Both the position numbers and the translations under genes were made by a program. A stretch of DNA of 53,739 nt, taken from assembly GCA_004356105.1 (NCBI GenBank), contig SMYC01000151.1:1-53739 (forward strand), read 5' to 3'. Origin of the DNA: Acidobacteriota bacterium. Lineage in GTDB: Bacteria > Acidobacteriota > Vicinamibacteria > Marinacidobacterales > SMYC01. The notes under the pieces are model-generated. The model searched no databases. It was not told where the DNA came from and saw nothing but the letters and a program-made list of their open reading frames with translations. Positions within the stretch are counted from its first letter, which is position 1. Every line of letters starts with the position of its first letter. Shown piece by piece: positions 8,606-18,484 of the stretch.

Positions 8606-10708
8606 ATGCTCGACACCCGCACTCCCATCCAGTTCGTCAAGGGCGTCGGCCCCAAGAAGGCCGAAGCGCTCGCCAAAGTCGGCATCCATACTGTCTACGA
8701 TCTTCTGCTCTACCTGCCTTTCCGCTACGAAGACCGGAGCCGGCGGCTCAAAATCAACGAGATTCAAGCCGGGCAAAGCGCCACCGTCGAAGTCGAGATT
8801 CAGTCGGTTCACGTGCGCAAGACTCGGCGACGGAACTTCAAGGTCGTCGAAGTCGTCGCTAGAGACGAGACGGGAAAGCTCAAGGCCGTTTGGTTCAACC
8901 AGGAATATCTCAAAGACACGCTGACGCCCGGCCGCCGCGTCTTGCTCTACGGCACGTTCGAGCAGACGGGGATCGGGTTGCTGCTCGAAGTAAAGAGTCC
9001 GCACTACGAGCTCCTCGAGGAGGACCAGGACGAGACCACTCATGCCGGCCGCATCGTACCCGTTTACGAGCGCGTTGGCGCGATGAGTCCCAAGGTTCTG
9101 CGTCGGGTGATCCACTTTCTCGTCCTCGGCATGCCGCGTGATGTCCCTGAGCTTCTTCCCGAGGAGCTGGTGCGCCGCTTGGGGCTGCCGTTGCGCGAGG
9201 AAGCCATCGCTCGCGTTCACTTTCCCGAGGAGGACGAGCCGCTCGAGCTCTACAATGCGTTTCGCTCTGAGCCGCAGAAGCGGCTCATCTTCGAGGAGTT
9301 CTTTCTCTTCTTTCTCGCGGTCGAGCTCCGTAGAAAGTCAGACAAGAAGCTCACAAAACCACGGGTCTTCAAGGTGGACGCTGAGATTCGCGCAATCGTC
9401 CGCAGCATTCTCCCATTCCGTTTGACCTCGGCGCAGCGCGACGTCTTGAAGACGATTGCCGACGAGCTCGCGAGCGACGTACCGATGAGACGCCTCGTTC
9501 AGGGTGATGTCGGCACGGGAAAGACCATCGTGGGCGTCCTCGCTTCCGTCATCGTCATGGAAGGCGGCGCTCAAGTCGCTTTCATGGTGCCGACGGAGCT
9601 TCTCGCGGAGCAGCACTACGCGAATATCCGCAAGATTCTCGAGCCCGCTGGCTACCGGGTGGCGCTTCTCAGCGCGCGCCTGAAGAAATCGGAGCGCGAA
9701 GCGCTGCTCGAGGAGCTCGCGAATGGAGACGTGCATCTCGTCGTAGGAACCCATGCGCTCATCCAGCAAGGCGTCGCTTTCAAGGAGCTCGGCCTCGCCA
9801 TCATCGACGAGCAACACCGCTTCGGCGTGCTCCAGAGGAACGAGCTTCGCGAGAAAGGCCTCCACTGCGATCTGCTCGTGATGACGGCGACGCCCATTCC
9901 GAGAAGCCTCGCGATGGTGATTCACGGGGATCTCGATGTGTCGCTTATGAAGGAGCTCCCGCCGGGGCGTCAGCCGATCCGCACCGTTCGCAAATTGAGC
10001 ACCGAGCTCGAGAGCGTGCTGCGGGAGATGGAGCGCGAGTCAAAGGCTGGGCATCAAGTCTATTTCGTCTGCCCGCTCGTCGAAGAGTCCGATAAGCTGG
10101 ACGTCAAGGCGGCGGTGGATCGCTACGCTTCGCTCAACGAAGGTGCTTTCGCGAAGCGGCGGGTCGGGCTCGTCCACGGCCGCATGTCGTCCGAAGAGCG
10201 TGAGACGACGATGGAGGCTTTCGGTCGCGGCGAGATCGACGTCCTGGTGGCGACCACGGTCGTCGAAGTCGGTGTGGACGTTCCGAACGCGACGATGATG
10301 GTCATCGAGCACGCGGAGCGCTTCGGCTTGTCGCAGCTTCATCAGCTTCGGGGCCGTGTCGGTCGCGGCCCCGCGCCCTCGACGGCGGTGCTGCTCAGCT
10401 ATGGGAAGCTGACGCCCGAGGCGGAACAGCGTCTCGGCGTGATGGTCGAAACGCAGGACGGCTTCGTGATCGCGGAACGCGATCTCGAGATTCGCGGCCC
10501 GGGAGATTACTTCGGCACGCGGCAGTCGGGCGCGCCTATGTTTAGCATCGCGGACATGCTTCGCGACGCGGACATGCGGGAGGATGCGAAAAAAGAAGCG
10601 CATGACTTCGTGGCTTCGGAGGAGGCGAAAAACGAAAGGGGTCGCGCGCTGCTGCGTTACGTGATCGATCTCTGGGGCGAGCGGTTCGGCTTGGCCGCGA
10701 GCGGTTAG
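8606..10708 (+). CDS. recG: ATP-dependent DNA helicase RecG
   Basis: RecG reverses stalled replication forks and moves Holliday and D-loop junctions. The 700-residue protein has full family length. The N-terminal wedge/OB region contains an HhH-like FVKGVGPKKAEALAKVGI and PFRYEDRS. Helicase motifs include Walker A GDVGTGKT (300-307), DEQHRFG (401-407), MTATPIPRSL, and motif VI QLRGRVGRG. The C-terminal family signature RGPGDYFGTRQSG is intact. The start is the ATG at 8606, with only a weak ribosome site. The stop overlaps the GTG alternative start of rsmD. Confidence 0.97.
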   Translation: MLDTRTPIQFVKGVGPKKAEALAKVGIHTVYDLLLYLPFRYEDRSRRLKINEIQAGQSATVEVEIQSVHVRKTRRRNFKVVEVVARDETGKLKAVWFNQEYLKDTLTPGRRVLLYGTFEQTGIGLLLEVKSPHYELLEEDQDETTHAGRIVPVYERVGAMSPKVLRRVIHFLVLGMPRDVPELLPEELVRRLGLPLREEAIARVHFPEEDEPLELYNAFRSEPQKRLIFEEFFLFFLAVELRRKSDKKLTKPRVFKVDAEIRAIVRSILPFRLTSAQRDVLKTIADELASDVPMRRLVQGDVGTGKTIVGVLASVIVMEGGAQVAFMVPTELLAEQHYANIRKILEPAGYRVALLSARLKKSEREALLEELANGDVHLVVGTHALIQQGVAFKELGLAIIDEQHRFGVLQRNELREKGLHCDLLVMTATPIPRSLAMVIHGDLDVSLMKELPPGRQPIRTVRKLSTELESVLREMERESKAGHQVYFVCPLVEESDKLDVKAAVDRYASLNEGAFAKRRVGLVHGRMSSEERETTMEAFGRGEIDVLVATTVVEVGVDVPNATMMVIEHAERFGLSQLHQLRGRVGRGPAPSTAVLLSYGKLTPEAEQRLGVMVETQDGFVIAERDLEIRGPGDYFGTRQSGAPMFSIADMLRDADMREDAKKEAHDFVASEEAKNERGRALLRYVIDLWGERFGLAASG

Positions 10709-10713
10709 TGGCG

Positions 10714-11268
10714 ATGCGTATCGGAAGCGGAAGGTTTCGCGGGCGCAAGCTACACGCCCCCAAGGGGCAGGAGACCCGGCCCACGGGCGCTCGTCTCAAA
10801 AAGAGCCTCTTCGATGTGCTCGGCGCCGAGCTCGAGAGCGCGCGCGTTCTAGATTTATTTGCCGGCGCGGGGGCGCTCGGCCTCGAAGCGCTCTCGCGCG
10901 GCGCGGCCGATGTGGTCTTCGTGGAAAAGGCCCGCCGCGCGGCGGAAGCGATCCAGAAAAATATCGACGAGCTCGGCGTGGTTGAGTGCACCGAGCTGCG
11001 GGTTCTGGCGGTCCGCTCTGCGCTTAGGGGGCTTACCGCAGAAGACCGTTCTTTCGATCTCGTTTTTGCCGATCCGCCTTACCGTTCGCACGAGCTCGAG
11101 GAGCTCCTCGAGGCGCTCGGAGAGCCTGGCCTGGTCACGAAAGACGGATGCGTGGTCGTCGAGCATCACCACAAGTTGGAGCTCAGACAACGCTATGGCG
11201 TGCTCGAGCTCGCGCGGCAGCTCAAGGCCGGCGAGAGCTGTTTCACGCTCTTCGCGCGGGTATGCTAG
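10714..11268 (+). CDS. rsmD: 16S rRNA (guanine966-N2)-methyltransferase RsmD
   Basis: A 184-residue SAM-dependent methyltransferase acting on the small ribosomal subunit. It begins with the family-typical MRIGSGRFRGRKL, has the SAM-binding LDLFAGAGALGLEALSRG and catalytic DPPY (120-123). A GTG two codons upstream (10708) overlaps the recG stop and is an alternative start; the ATG was chosen because it matches the usual N-terminus. It precedes coaD, the widespread rsmD-coaD pairing. Confidence 0.95.
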   Translation: MRIGSGRFRGRKLHAPKGQETRPTGARLKKSLFDVLGAELESARVLDLFAGAGALGLEALSRGAADVVFVEKARRAAEAIQKNIDELGVVECTELRVLAVRSALRGLTAEDRSFDLVFADPPYRSHELEELLEALGEPGLVTKDGCVVVEHHHKLELRQRYGVLELARQLKAGESCFTLFARVC

Positions 11269-11278
11269 GCTTTGGTGC

Positions 11279-11776
11279 GTGCCGAGCCTGCCTCTCCGCG
11301 TGGCGCTCTACCCAGGGTCGTTCGACCCGTTGACGATGGGTCACGTGGACATCATTCAGCGCGGAAGCGCTCTGTTTGACACCATCATCGTGGCGGTCCT
11401 CGAGAACGTAAGCAAAGAGCCGCTCTTCACCGTCAAAGAGCGGATCGAGATGATCCAGGACACGTTCAAAACGAGCGACAACGTCGAGGCCGCTGCGTTC
11501 AGCGGGCTTCTCGTGGAATATGCGGCCGCTCGGAAGGCCAGCACGATCGTGCGCGGTATTCGCGCCATCTCGGATTTCGAGTATGAGTTTCAAATGGCGC
11601 TGATGAACCGGCGCCTCGCGCCCACGATCGAGACCGTGTTCATGATGCCCGCCGAGGAATATTCCTATGTGAGCTCCCGAATCGTGAAGGAAGTCGCGAG
11701 CCTCGGCGGCAAAGTGACCGGGCTCGTCCCCGAGGGTGTCGAGGCGCGCCTTTTGGAGAGAGTGCGGGAGCGATGA
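11279..11776 (+). CDS. coaD: Phosphopantetheine adenylyltransferase
   Basis: CoaD adenylates 4'-phosphopantetheine to dephospho-CoA, the penultimate CoA step. The 165-residue protein has YPGSFDPLTMGH (nucleotide-binding TxGH), VRGIRAISDFEYEFQMALMN (substrate pocket) and the Ser-rich YSYVSSRIVKE near the end. The start is GTG 11279, with AGG about 6 bases upstream; a second GTG at 11300 gives a shorter N-terminus closer to some homologues but has no ribosome site. It starts 10 bases after rsmD and its stop overlaps the next ATG by 4 bases (ATGA). Confidence 0.95.
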   Translation: MPSLPLRVALYPGSFDPLTMGHVDIIQRGSALFDTIIVAVLENVSKEPLFTVKERIEMIQDTFKTSDNVEAAAFSGLLVEYAAARKASTIVRGIRAISDFEYEFQMALMNRRLAPTIETVFMMPAEEYSYVSSRIVKEVASLGGKVTGLVPEGVEARLLERVRER

Positions 11777-12981
11777 CGGAGACGAGTAGCTTGCACCTCG
11801 CCTCGCGCGTGAGCCAAATCAGCCCGTCGCCCACGATGGCGGTGATGGCCGAGGCGATGCGGCTCACGGCCGAGGGTGAAGACGTCGTCGATTTCTCGGC
11901 GGGTCAGCCAGATTTCCCGACGCCTGAGCACATCAAGAAAGCTGGTGAGGACGCGATCGCGCAGAACTTCACCCGCTATACCCCGAATCCCGGAATGCCG
12001 GAGCTTCGTCAGGCGGTGGCCGATCGCTATCGTGAGGATTACGGGCTCGCGTTCGATAAATCGAACGTCATTATTACTAGCGGTGGCAAACACGCTCTGT
12101 TCGGCCTCATGCTCGCGCTCGTGGACGTCGGCGACGAGGTCGTGATCCCGACGCCGTACTGGATGACGTTCGCCGAGCAGGTTCGCCTGGCCGGAGGGAC
12201 GCCCGTCCTGGTAGCGACCTCGGAAGAGGACGGCTTCCGCATGACGGCCGAAATCATGGCGCCCGCGATCACGGATCGCACGCGCATGTTGTTGCTGAAT
12301 TTTCCTGCGAACCCGACGGGCGCTGTGATCGGGGCTGACGAAGTTCGAGCGCTCGGCGATCTCGCCCTTGATCGCGACATCTTCTTCCTTTGGGACGACA
12401 CCTATGCGCGACTCATGTTCGAGCCCGCGCCCTCCGCGGCATTCCAAGCCGTTCAGAAGAAGCTGGGCGATCGCTTTCTCATCGCGGGCACGGCGTCGAA
12501 AGCCTACGCGATGACGGGGTGGCGGATCGGTTGGGCCATGGGCCCTGAGGTCGTCATCAAAGCATGCGCTTCGCTCCAGAGTCACATGACGTCGAACGCG
12601 AGCTCGATCTCCCAAAAAGCCGCGCTCACGGCGCTCACTTCGGATCAGGGGCCGCTCGCCGAGATGATCACCGAGTACGTGTGGCGCGCGAAGCGGCTTC
12701 GGGAAGGTTTGCTCGAGATCCCTGACGTGCGCGTGGCGATGCCGGGGGGAGGTTTCTATCTGTTCCCGAACATCTCCGCCCATCTCCGTGACGGCGAGAC
12801 GACGACCGATTTTGCCAGCGAGCTCTTGAGCGAGGAGCGTGTTGCGGTCGTGCCCGGGCTTGCTTTCGGGCATGACGGCTACCTGCGCACGAGCTTCGCC
12901 TGCTCGCGCGAGCGTATCGAGGAAGGCATCGTACGCATGCAGCGCTTCTTCAAGGCCCGGGCGGCCCGCTCCTCTTTATGA
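11773..12981 (+). CDS. Class I PLP-dependent aminotransferase (aspartate aminotransferase type)
   Basis: A 402-residue fold-type I aminotransferase of the I-gamma aspartate/prephenate aminotransferase group. The N-terminus has the expected 'SPSPTMAVMAEA ... AGQPDFPTPEHIK ... RYTPNPGMPELR'. The cofactor Lys is Lys243 in ASKAYAMTGWRIGW; NFPANPTG and the Asp of WDDTYARL form the rest of the PLP pocket; a C-terminal LRTSFACS holds the substrate-carboxylate Arg. Aspartate is the likeliest donor, but the sequence alone does not fix substrate. It is coupled by ATGA overlaps on both sides. Confidence 0.92.
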   Translation: MTETSSLHLASRVSQISPSPTMAVMAEAMRLTAEGEDVVDFSAGQPDFPTPEHIKKAGEDAIAQNFTRYTPNPGMPELRQAVADRYREDYGLAFDKSNVIITSGGKHALFGLMLALVDVGDEVVIPTPYWMTFAEQVRLAGGTPVLVATSEEDGFRMTAEIMAPAITDRTRMLLLNFPANPTGAVIGADEVRALGDLALDRDIFFLWDDTYARLMFEPAPSAAFQAVQKKLGDRFLIAGTASKAYAMTGWRIGWAMGPEVVIKACASLQSHMTSNASSISQKAALTALTSDQGPLAEMITEYVWRAKRLREGLLEIPDVRVAMPGGGFYLFPNISAHLRDGETTTDFASELLSEERVAVVPGLAFGHDGYLRTSFACSRERIEEGIVRMQRFFKARAARSSL

Positions 12982-13451
12982 AAGAGCTTTCCGCCGTTCT
13001 CGTCAGTCTTCAAAACCCGCGCGAGAAGGTGTGGGGCATCCTGCTTTCGATCCAGTCGAGCGGCATCACCGTCCGCGGGATCGACTTGAACTCCTTCGAG
13101 GATTGGTCCCGATCCATCGCGCGCGGCGAGGGCGAAATGGGTCTCAGCACGTCGTTTCTTCCCATCCACCGCGTCGAGCGCATGAGCGAGGACGAAACGA
13201 TTGGGAGCGCGCAGTCTTTGGCGGACATCTTCGAAGCGCGGGTCGGTACGGACGTGTGGACCCATCTCGGCTTGACGCGAGGGCTCCCGGCGGGCGCGCC
13301 CGCGATGGCTCGGGGCGATTGGATAACCCTTTCTGAGGCGGAGACCGACTATATCGATCGTGTCGTCGAACACTGCACAGGTGACCGGCCCGCCGCTGCC
13401 GAGATTCTAGGCCTTACCGAAGCCGCCCTCGACGCCAAGCTCGGCGAGTAA
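12978..13451 (+). CDS. Small protein with a Fis-like C-terminal helix-turn-helix
   Basis: A 157-residue protein. The N-terminal 80 residues form a mixed alpha/beta domain (LSAVLVSLQNPREKVWGILL) I cannot assign. The last 35 (LSEAETDYIDRVVEHCTGDR..AAAEILGLTEAALDAKL) match the Fis/NtrC-type HTH pattern 'E...I...L....GN...AA..LGI...TL..KL'. It overlaps the aminotransferase stop (ATGA), so it is translationally coupled to it. It may be a small DNA-binding regulator; the role is inferred. No sigma54 AAA+ domain is present. Confidence 0.75.
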   Translation: MKELSAVLVSLQNPREKVWGILLSIQSSGITVRGIDLNSFEDWSRSIARGEGEMGLSTSFLPIHRVERMSEDETIGSAQSLADIFEARVGTDVWTHLGLTRGLPAGAPAMARGDWITLSEAETDYIDRVVEHCTGDRPAAAEILGLTEAALDAKLGE

Positions 13452-13594
13452 ACACTGTCCTCCCCGAAACTGAGCTCTCTTACTACCCCAATATTTAGTA
13501 GTCTCGCGCCAGACTATCGCAATATCTTGAGCCACGCGTGCTAAAGTGCCATTTTCACATGGTTTTCCAAAACAGCAGGGAGGAAGAACAAATC

Positions 13595-14833
13595 ATGCTC
13601 CGTCGGGGGTCGTTTCTAATTATTTTTCTTTTGAGCGTTCTAGTTGTGGACGGCGCATGGGCGCAAGGCATCATTTTTCCTAGCACTGGCGCCAAGCACC
13701 GCTCGATGGCGGGCGCATCGACCGCCGCACCGCTCGATGCCGCGGGCGCGACTTACTGGAACCCCGCCGCTATGGCTGGGCTCGAAGAGAGCGAGATCTT
13801 TATCGGTGTCGATTTCATGTATGCCGATACGTTCTTGAACGCCGGCGTCGCCGCAACTAATTCCTTTGGAACGAACCGGAGCGACAGCGGGCTCGCCGTA
13901 TTTCCCGCGGTCGCGATCGTGAGCCGCCCCGAGGACTCCATCTATACCTGGGGCCTCAACATGCGTGGGCTCGTCGGTCGGACGATAGATTTCCCTGGCG
14001 GTGAGTTCAATCCCATCCTGCAGCCGTTCGACCCGCCGAGCTCAATCGGTGTAGGGCCGATCAGCTCCCGTTTATCGGGTCTTCAGATCGATCCCATAAT
14101 GTCGATAGACCTCTCGGAGAAGCTCTCCGTCGGTTTCGGTGGGCAGGTGACCTCGATGTTCCTCGCCGCCGATCCCGCGTTCTTTGCGCAGAGGAATCCG
14201 GATGGGCTCTTCCCTCCGGCGACGCAAGCCCGACCGTATTGGGGTCTTGGTTTCCAAGGAGGCGTTTACTACCGGCCCAACGCCCAGATGAGCCTTGGTG
14301 CCTCCTACAAAACGAAACAGTGGTTCGAGACCTTCGAGTACAACTCCAAGACTGCGAACGGTACGGCCCGAAAGCTCTCGTTCGAGCTCGAGTTTCCGGC
14401 GATCCTGTCGTTGGGTGTCGGCTATTACGGCATCGAGAACACGACGATTGCGTTCGACCTCCGTCACTTCTCTTATGGCAACACGAAAGGCTTTGGGGGC
14501 GACCGGCTTCAGTGGCAAAGCATTTGGGCATTCGCCGTGGGCGCGGAGCGGACGCTGAACGAAAGGTGGAAGATCTCGGGCGGCTTTTCGCACAACGGCA
14601 ACCCGATCCCGAACACGGCCACGCTTGCCAATATCCAGCTTCCCGCGATCAACAAGACAGCCATCGCGATCGGCACCTCCTTGGCTTTGACCGAGAGGGT
14701 CGACCTCGTCGGGAGCGTGTACTATGCTTTCCCGCACACGAATACGGGGACGATTTTCGAGTTTCCGGGAACGACGGTCGAGCTGAAACAAGAGCTGACC
14801 ACGATAAGCTTGGGTTTTGCGTTCAAGCTGTAG
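13595..14833 (+). CDS. FadL/TodX-family outer-membrane channel
   Basis: A 412-residue protein with a Sec signal peptide (1-23, ending GAWAQ). The mature N-terminus has the family's hatch/plug pattern (GAKHRSMAGASTAAPLDAAG ... YWNPAAMAGL), followed by alternating amphipathic strands of a beta-barrel and a final Phe-containing strand ending in Leu. FadL proteins let long-chain fatty acids and other hydrophobic compounds through the outer membrane, which fits the fadJ gene 9 kb away. ATG 13595 is chosen, with GGAGG 12 bases upstream; the frame continues to a GTG at 13538, but this would put residues before the signal peptide. Transcribed alone. Confidence 0.88.
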   Translation: MLRRGSFLIIFLLSVLVVDGAWAQGIIFPSTGAKHRSMAGASTAAPLDAAGATYWNPAAMAGLEESEIFIGVDFMYADTFLNAGVAATNSFGTNRSDSGLAVFPAVAIVSRPEDSIYTWGLNMRGLVGRTIDFPGGEFNPILQPFDPPSSIGVGPISSRLSGLQIDPIMSIDLSEKLSVGFGGQVTSMFLAADPAFFAQRNPDGLFPPATQARPYWGLGFQGGVYYRPNAQMSLGASYKTKQWFETFEYNSKTANGTARKLSFELEFPAILSLGVGYYGIENTTIAFDLRHFSYGNTKGFGGDRLQWQSIWAFAVGAERTLNERWKISGGFSHNGNPIPNTATLANIQLPAINKTAIAIGTSLALTERVDLVGSVYYAFPHTNTGTIFEFPGTTVELKQELTTISLGFAFKL

Positions 14834-14847
14834 GGTGCTGGCCTGGC

Positions 14848-14877
14848 TTGGTGGAAAACGCGGCTGAATGCTAAACT
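14848..14877 (+). promoter_or_regulatory. Candidate promoter of the icd-mdh-suc cluster
   Basis: TTGGTG (14848-14853) and TAAACT (14872-14877) are 18 bases apart, with TG just before the -10. The match to consensus is moderate (3 and 4 of 6). It lies in the only gap before the six-gene run. Confidence 0.25.
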
Positions 14878-14965
14878 AGCTGATTGTAAGCGAGTCACTT
14901 CCTAGATCACACATCCCACTCCCCGTCGGTGCTTCTTTCCTGGCGGCGGACTCGACAGGAGATCC

Positions 14966-16360
14966 ATGAGCACGAGCGCTACCACGCCGCCGGATGGCGG
15001 ACGCATCACGATTGAAAATGGCAAACTGGATGTACCCGACAATCCTGTTATCCCCTTCATCGAAGGTGACGGTACGGGACGCGACATCTGGCGCGCGAGC
15101 CAGCGTGTCTTCGACGCTGCGGTCGAAAAAGCCTATGGCGGCAAGCGCAAAATCAATTGGTACGAGGTTCTGGCGGGTGAGAAAGCCTTCAACGAAACGA
15201 ATAACTGGCTTCCCGAAGAGACGCTCGCGGCGTTTCGCGAATATCTCGTCGGCATCAAGGGTCCGCTCACGACGCCCATCGGCGGCGGCATCCGCTCTCT
15301 CAACGTTGCGCTTCGGCAGAAGCTCGACCTCTATGTCTGCCTCCGGCCCGTGAAGTGGTACGAGGGCGTCCCCAGCCCGGTCAAGAGACCGCAGGACGTC
15401 GACATGGTCATCTTCCGGGAGAACACTGAAGACATCTATGCTGGCATCGAGTATCCATCCGAGAGCGACGAAGCGAACAAACTCATCACGTTCCTTCAGA
15501 ACGAGATGAACGTGAAGAATATCCGCTTCCCCAAAACGAGCGGCATAGGCGTCAAGCCCGTCAGCCGAGAGGGGACGGAGCGGCTCGTGCGGGCGGCGAT
15601 CAACTACGCTCTCGAGAAGAAACGGCGAAGCGTCACCCTCGTGCACAAAGGCAATATCATGAAGTTCACCGAAGGGGCCTTCCGTGACTGGGGTTATGCG
15701 ACCGCGGCGAATGAGTTCCGCGACGAAACGGTGAGCGAGCGCGAGAGCTGGATCCTCGGCAATCGTGAGGACAATCCGGATATCTCCCTCGCCGACAACG
15801 CGCGCGCGGTCGAGCCCGGCTACGACTTGATGACGGAGGGGCGCCAGAAGGAAGTCCTTGCCGAGGTCGAGCAGACGATGAACGCTCTCTGGGAGAGCCA
15901 CGGCTCCGGCAAGTGGAAAGAGAAACTTCTCATCCGTGACGCCATTGCCGACATCACGCTCCAGCAGGTACTGACGCGCGCCAAGTCCTTCGACGTCATC
16001 GCCACTCTGAACTTGAACGGTGACTATATCTCCGACGCGCTCGCGGCGCAGATCGGCGGCATCGGCATCGCGCCCGGCGGCAACATCAACTACCTCACCG
16101 GCCACGCCATCTTCGAAGCGACCCACGGGACCGCACCCAAATACGCGGATCAGGACAAAGTCAACCCCGGCTCCGTGATCCTCTCGGGTGTGCTCATGTT
16201 CCAGTACATGAAGTGGAACGAGGTGGCGGATCTCATCGAGTCGAGCCTCGAAAAAACAATTGCGCAAAAACGCGTGACCTATGACTTCGAGCGACTCATG
16301 GAAGGTGCCACCAAGCTCAAGACATCCGAGTTCGCCTCGGCCATGATCGAGAACATGTAA
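14966..16360 (+). CDS. icd: NADP-dependent isocitrate dehydrogenase
   Basis: Oxidative decarboxylation of isocitrate to 2-oxoglutarate in the TCA cycle. The 464-residue protein is the homodimeric E. coli type, slightly longer through an N-terminal extension. Ser111 in [12 protein letters not shown] is the position phosphorylated by AceK in enterics. [13 protein letters not shown] and [15 protein letters not shown] carry substrate-binding residues. [17 protein letters not shown] has the Lys-Tyr pair that selects NADP over NAD. AGGAG lies 6 bases before the ATG. It is first in the cluster with mdh 16 bases downstream. Confidence 0.96.
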   Translation: MSTSATTPPDGGRITIENGKLDVPDNPVIPFIEGDGTGRDIWRASQRVFDAAVEKAYGGKRKINWYEVLAGEKAFNETNNWLPEETLAAFREYLVGIKGPLTTPIGGGIRSLNVALRQKLDLYVCLRPVKWYEGVPSPVKRPQDVDMVIFRENTEDIYAGIEYPSESDEANKLITFLQNEMNVKNIRFPKTSGIGVKPVSREGTERLVRAAINYALEKKRRSVTLVHKGNIMKFTEGAFRDWGYATAANEFRDETVSERESWILGNREDNPDISLADNARAVEPGYDLMTEGRQKEVLAEVEQTMNALWESHGSGKWKEKLLIRDAIADITLQQVLTRAKSFDVIATLNLNGDYISDALAAQIGGIGIAPGGNINYLTGHAIFEATHGTAPKYADQDKVNPGSVILSGVLMFQYMKWNEVADLIESSLEKTIAQKRVTYDFERLMEGATKLKTSEFASAMIENM

Positions 16361-16376
16361 GAAACAGGAGATAGAA

Positions 16377-17306
16377 ATGGGAAGGTACAAAGTTACCGTT
16401 ATCGGAGCGGGTAATGTTGGCGCCACTACCGCCCAGCGTGTGGCCGATGCCGAGGTTGCCGATGTCGTGATGATCGATATCCTCGAGGGCGTTCCGCAAG
16501 GTAAAGGCCTCGACATGCTCGAGGCGTGCCCGGTGAGCGGCTCCGACGTCCGAATCATCGGCACGAATGACTACAAAGACACCGCCGGCTCCGACATCGT
16601 CGTGATCACGGCCGGGCTACCGCGCAAGGCGGGGATGAGCCGCGACGATCTCTTGAAGAAGAACTACGCGATCGTCAAAGCTGTCACCGAGCAAGCGGTC
16701 GCGAGCTCACCCGACGCGATCCTCATCGTTGTCTCGAACCCGCTCGATGCGATGGTGCAGACCGCGTTCAAAGTCAGCGGTTTTCCGAAAGAGCGCGTGA
16801 TGGGGATGGCGGGCGTGCTCGACTCCGCCCGCATGCGCGCGTTCATCGCCATGGAGCTGAAAGTCTCCGTCGAGAACATCCACGCCTTCGTGCTCGGCGG
16901 CCATGGCGACGACATGGTGCCGCTGCCGCGTTACTCGACGGTAGCGGGCATCCCGCTTCCGGACCTCCTCTCGCAAGAGCGCATCGATGCCATCGTTACG
17001 CGTACTCGCAAAGGCGGTGGTGAGATCGTCGGCTTGCTGAAAACGGGCTCGGCTTATTACGCGCCTTCGGCCTCGATCCTCGAGATGGTGAACGCGATCT
17101 TGAAGGACAAGAAGAAGATCCTTCCGACCGCCGCCTACCTCGAAGGCGAGTACGGCATCAACGGACTCTATATGGGGGTTCCCGCGAAGCTCGGCTCCAA
17201 AGGCATCGAGGAAATCATCGAGATTCACCTGACGAACGAGGAGCGCGCCGCGCTTCAGAAATCGGCGGCCTCGGTCGAGGAGCTCGTCGGCATCATCGGC
17301 GTGTAG
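16377..17306 (+). CDS. mdh: Malate dehydrogenase (LDH-like type)
   Basis: NAD-dependent oxidation of malate to oxaloacetate. The 309-residue length and sequence place it in the LDH-like MDH group. The Rossmann [10 protein letters not shown] is followed by an Asp at the end of strand 2 (MIDI), giving NAD preference. LPRKAGMSR supplies the active-site Arg pair characteristic of malate rather than lactate use, and His176 (GGHGDDM) is the proton acceptor. Its ATG follows a GGAGAT site; sucC begins 11 bases downstream. Confidence 0.95.
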   Translation: MGRYKVTVIGAGNVGATTAQRVADAEVADVVMIDILEGVPQGKGLDMLEACPVSGSDVRIIGTNDYKDTAGSDIVVITAGLPRKAGMSRDDLLKKNYAIVKAVTEQAVASSPDAILIVVSNPLDAMVQTAFKVSGFPKERVMGMAGVLDSARMRAFIAMELKVSVENIHAFVLGGHGDDMVPLPRYSTVAGIPLPDLLSQERIDAIVTRTRKGGGEIVGLLKTGSAYYAPSASILEMVNAILKDKKKILPTAAYLEGEYGINGLYMGVPAKLGSKGIEEIIEIHLTNEERAALQKSAASVEELVGIIGV

Positions 17307-17317
17307 CGTGTAACGCG

Positions 17318-18484
17318 ATGAACGTTCACGAATATCAGGCAAAAGCACTGCTCGCGCGCTTCGGGGTCGAGACGCCGCGCGGGACTAAAGTCGACACGGT
17401 GGAGGGGGCGCTCGCGGCGGCGCAGTCGCTCGGGCTCCCCGTCATCGTAAAGGCGCAGATCCACGCCGGCGGCCGCGGCAAAGGCGGCGGCGTCAAGCTC
17501 GCGAAGACCGAAGACGAGGTCAAGACGATTGCGGGCGCGATCCTCGGAATGACTCTCGTGACGGCGCAGACCGGTCCGGAAGGCAAGCTCGTCCGGAAGC
17601 TCCTCATCGAAGAAGGGCTCAACATCAAGGACGAGCTCTATGTCAGCTTCCTCATCGACCGCGCCATCGGACGGACGATTTGTATCGCGAGCGCCGCGGG
17701 CGGCATGGAGATCGAGAAAGTCGCCGAGGAGACGCCCGAGAAAATCCTGCGCGTCGAGATCGATCCCGCCATCGGGATGCGCCCCTACCAGGCACGCCAG
17801 CTCGCCTTTGGCCTCGGGCTCGAGGGCGACGTGCTGAAAAAGGCCGTGCATTTCCTGACGATGCTCTACAGTGCTTTCCGCGGTCTCGACGCTTCGCAAG
17901 TCGAGATCAATCCGTGCCTCGTGACCCAAGAGGGTGACGTGCTCGCGCTCGACGCAAAACTTAATCTCGACGACGCTGCGCTCTTCCGCCACAAGGACCT
18001 GCTCGAGCTTCGCGACACCGACGAGGAGTCCCCGCTCGAAGTCGAGGCTTCGAAATTCGGCCTGAACTACATCAAGCTCGACGGCAATGTCGGCTGCATG
18101 GTGAACGGCGCTGGGCTCGCGATGGCGACGATGGACATCATCAAGCTCGCAGGCGGTGCCCCGGCAAACTTTCTCGACGTCGGGGGAGGTGCGAGCGCCG
18201 AACAGATCAAGAATGCGTTCCGCCTCTTGATCTCCGACGACCAGGTGAAAGCGGTGCTCATCAATATCTTTGGCGGCATCTTGCGGGTCGACCGGCTCGC
18301 CGAGGGCGTCATCGCCGCGGTGAAAGAGCTCGATGTGAAGATTCCCATCGTCATCCGAGCCGAGGGAACGAATGTAGAGCTCGGCAAGAAGATGCTCGCT
18401 GAGTCAGGGCTGAACTTCGTGACGGCCGACAGCATGCAGGAAGCCGCCGACAAAGTCGTCGCGCAGTTGGGAGGTGCGGCGTGA
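17318..18484 (+). CDS. sucC: Succinyl-CoA synthetase beta subunit
   Basis: Together with SucD it converts succinyl-CoA to succinate with formation of a nucleoside triphosphate. The 388-residue protein has the ATP-grasp fold ([12 protein letters not shown] start, [19 protein letters not shown]) and a CoA-ligase C-terminal domain with [15 protein letters not shown] and NIFGGILR. Its stop overlaps the GTG start of sucD by 4 bases (GTGA). Confidence 0.97.
   Translation: MNVHEYQAKALLARFGVETPRGTKVDTVEGALAAAQSLGLPVIVKAQIHAGGRGKGGGVKLAKTEDEVKTIAGAILGMTLVTAQTGPEGKLVRKLLIEEGLNIKDELYVSFLIDRAIGRTICIASAAGGMEIEKVAEETPEKILRVEIDPAIGMRPYQARQLAFGLGLEGDVLKKAVHFLTMLYSAFRGLDASQVEINPCLVTQEGDVLALDAKLNLDDAALFRHKDLLELRDTDEESPLEVEASKFGLNYIKLDGNVGCMVNGAGLAMATMDIIKLAGGAPANFLDVGGGASAEQIKNAFRLLISDDQVKAVLINIFGGILRVDRLAEGVIAAVKELDVKIPIVIRAEGTNVELGKKMLAESGLNFVTADSMQEAADKVVAQLGGAA

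Noticed and set aside
11665-12873. A 402-codon minus-strand frame across coaD and the aminotransferase
   Set aside because: Antisense to conserved genes; no recognisable domain.
14876-16564. A 562-codon open frame on the minus strand
   Set aside because: It is antisense to icd and the start of mdh, which are unmistakable. High G+C makes long antisense frames common; the translation shows no family pattern.
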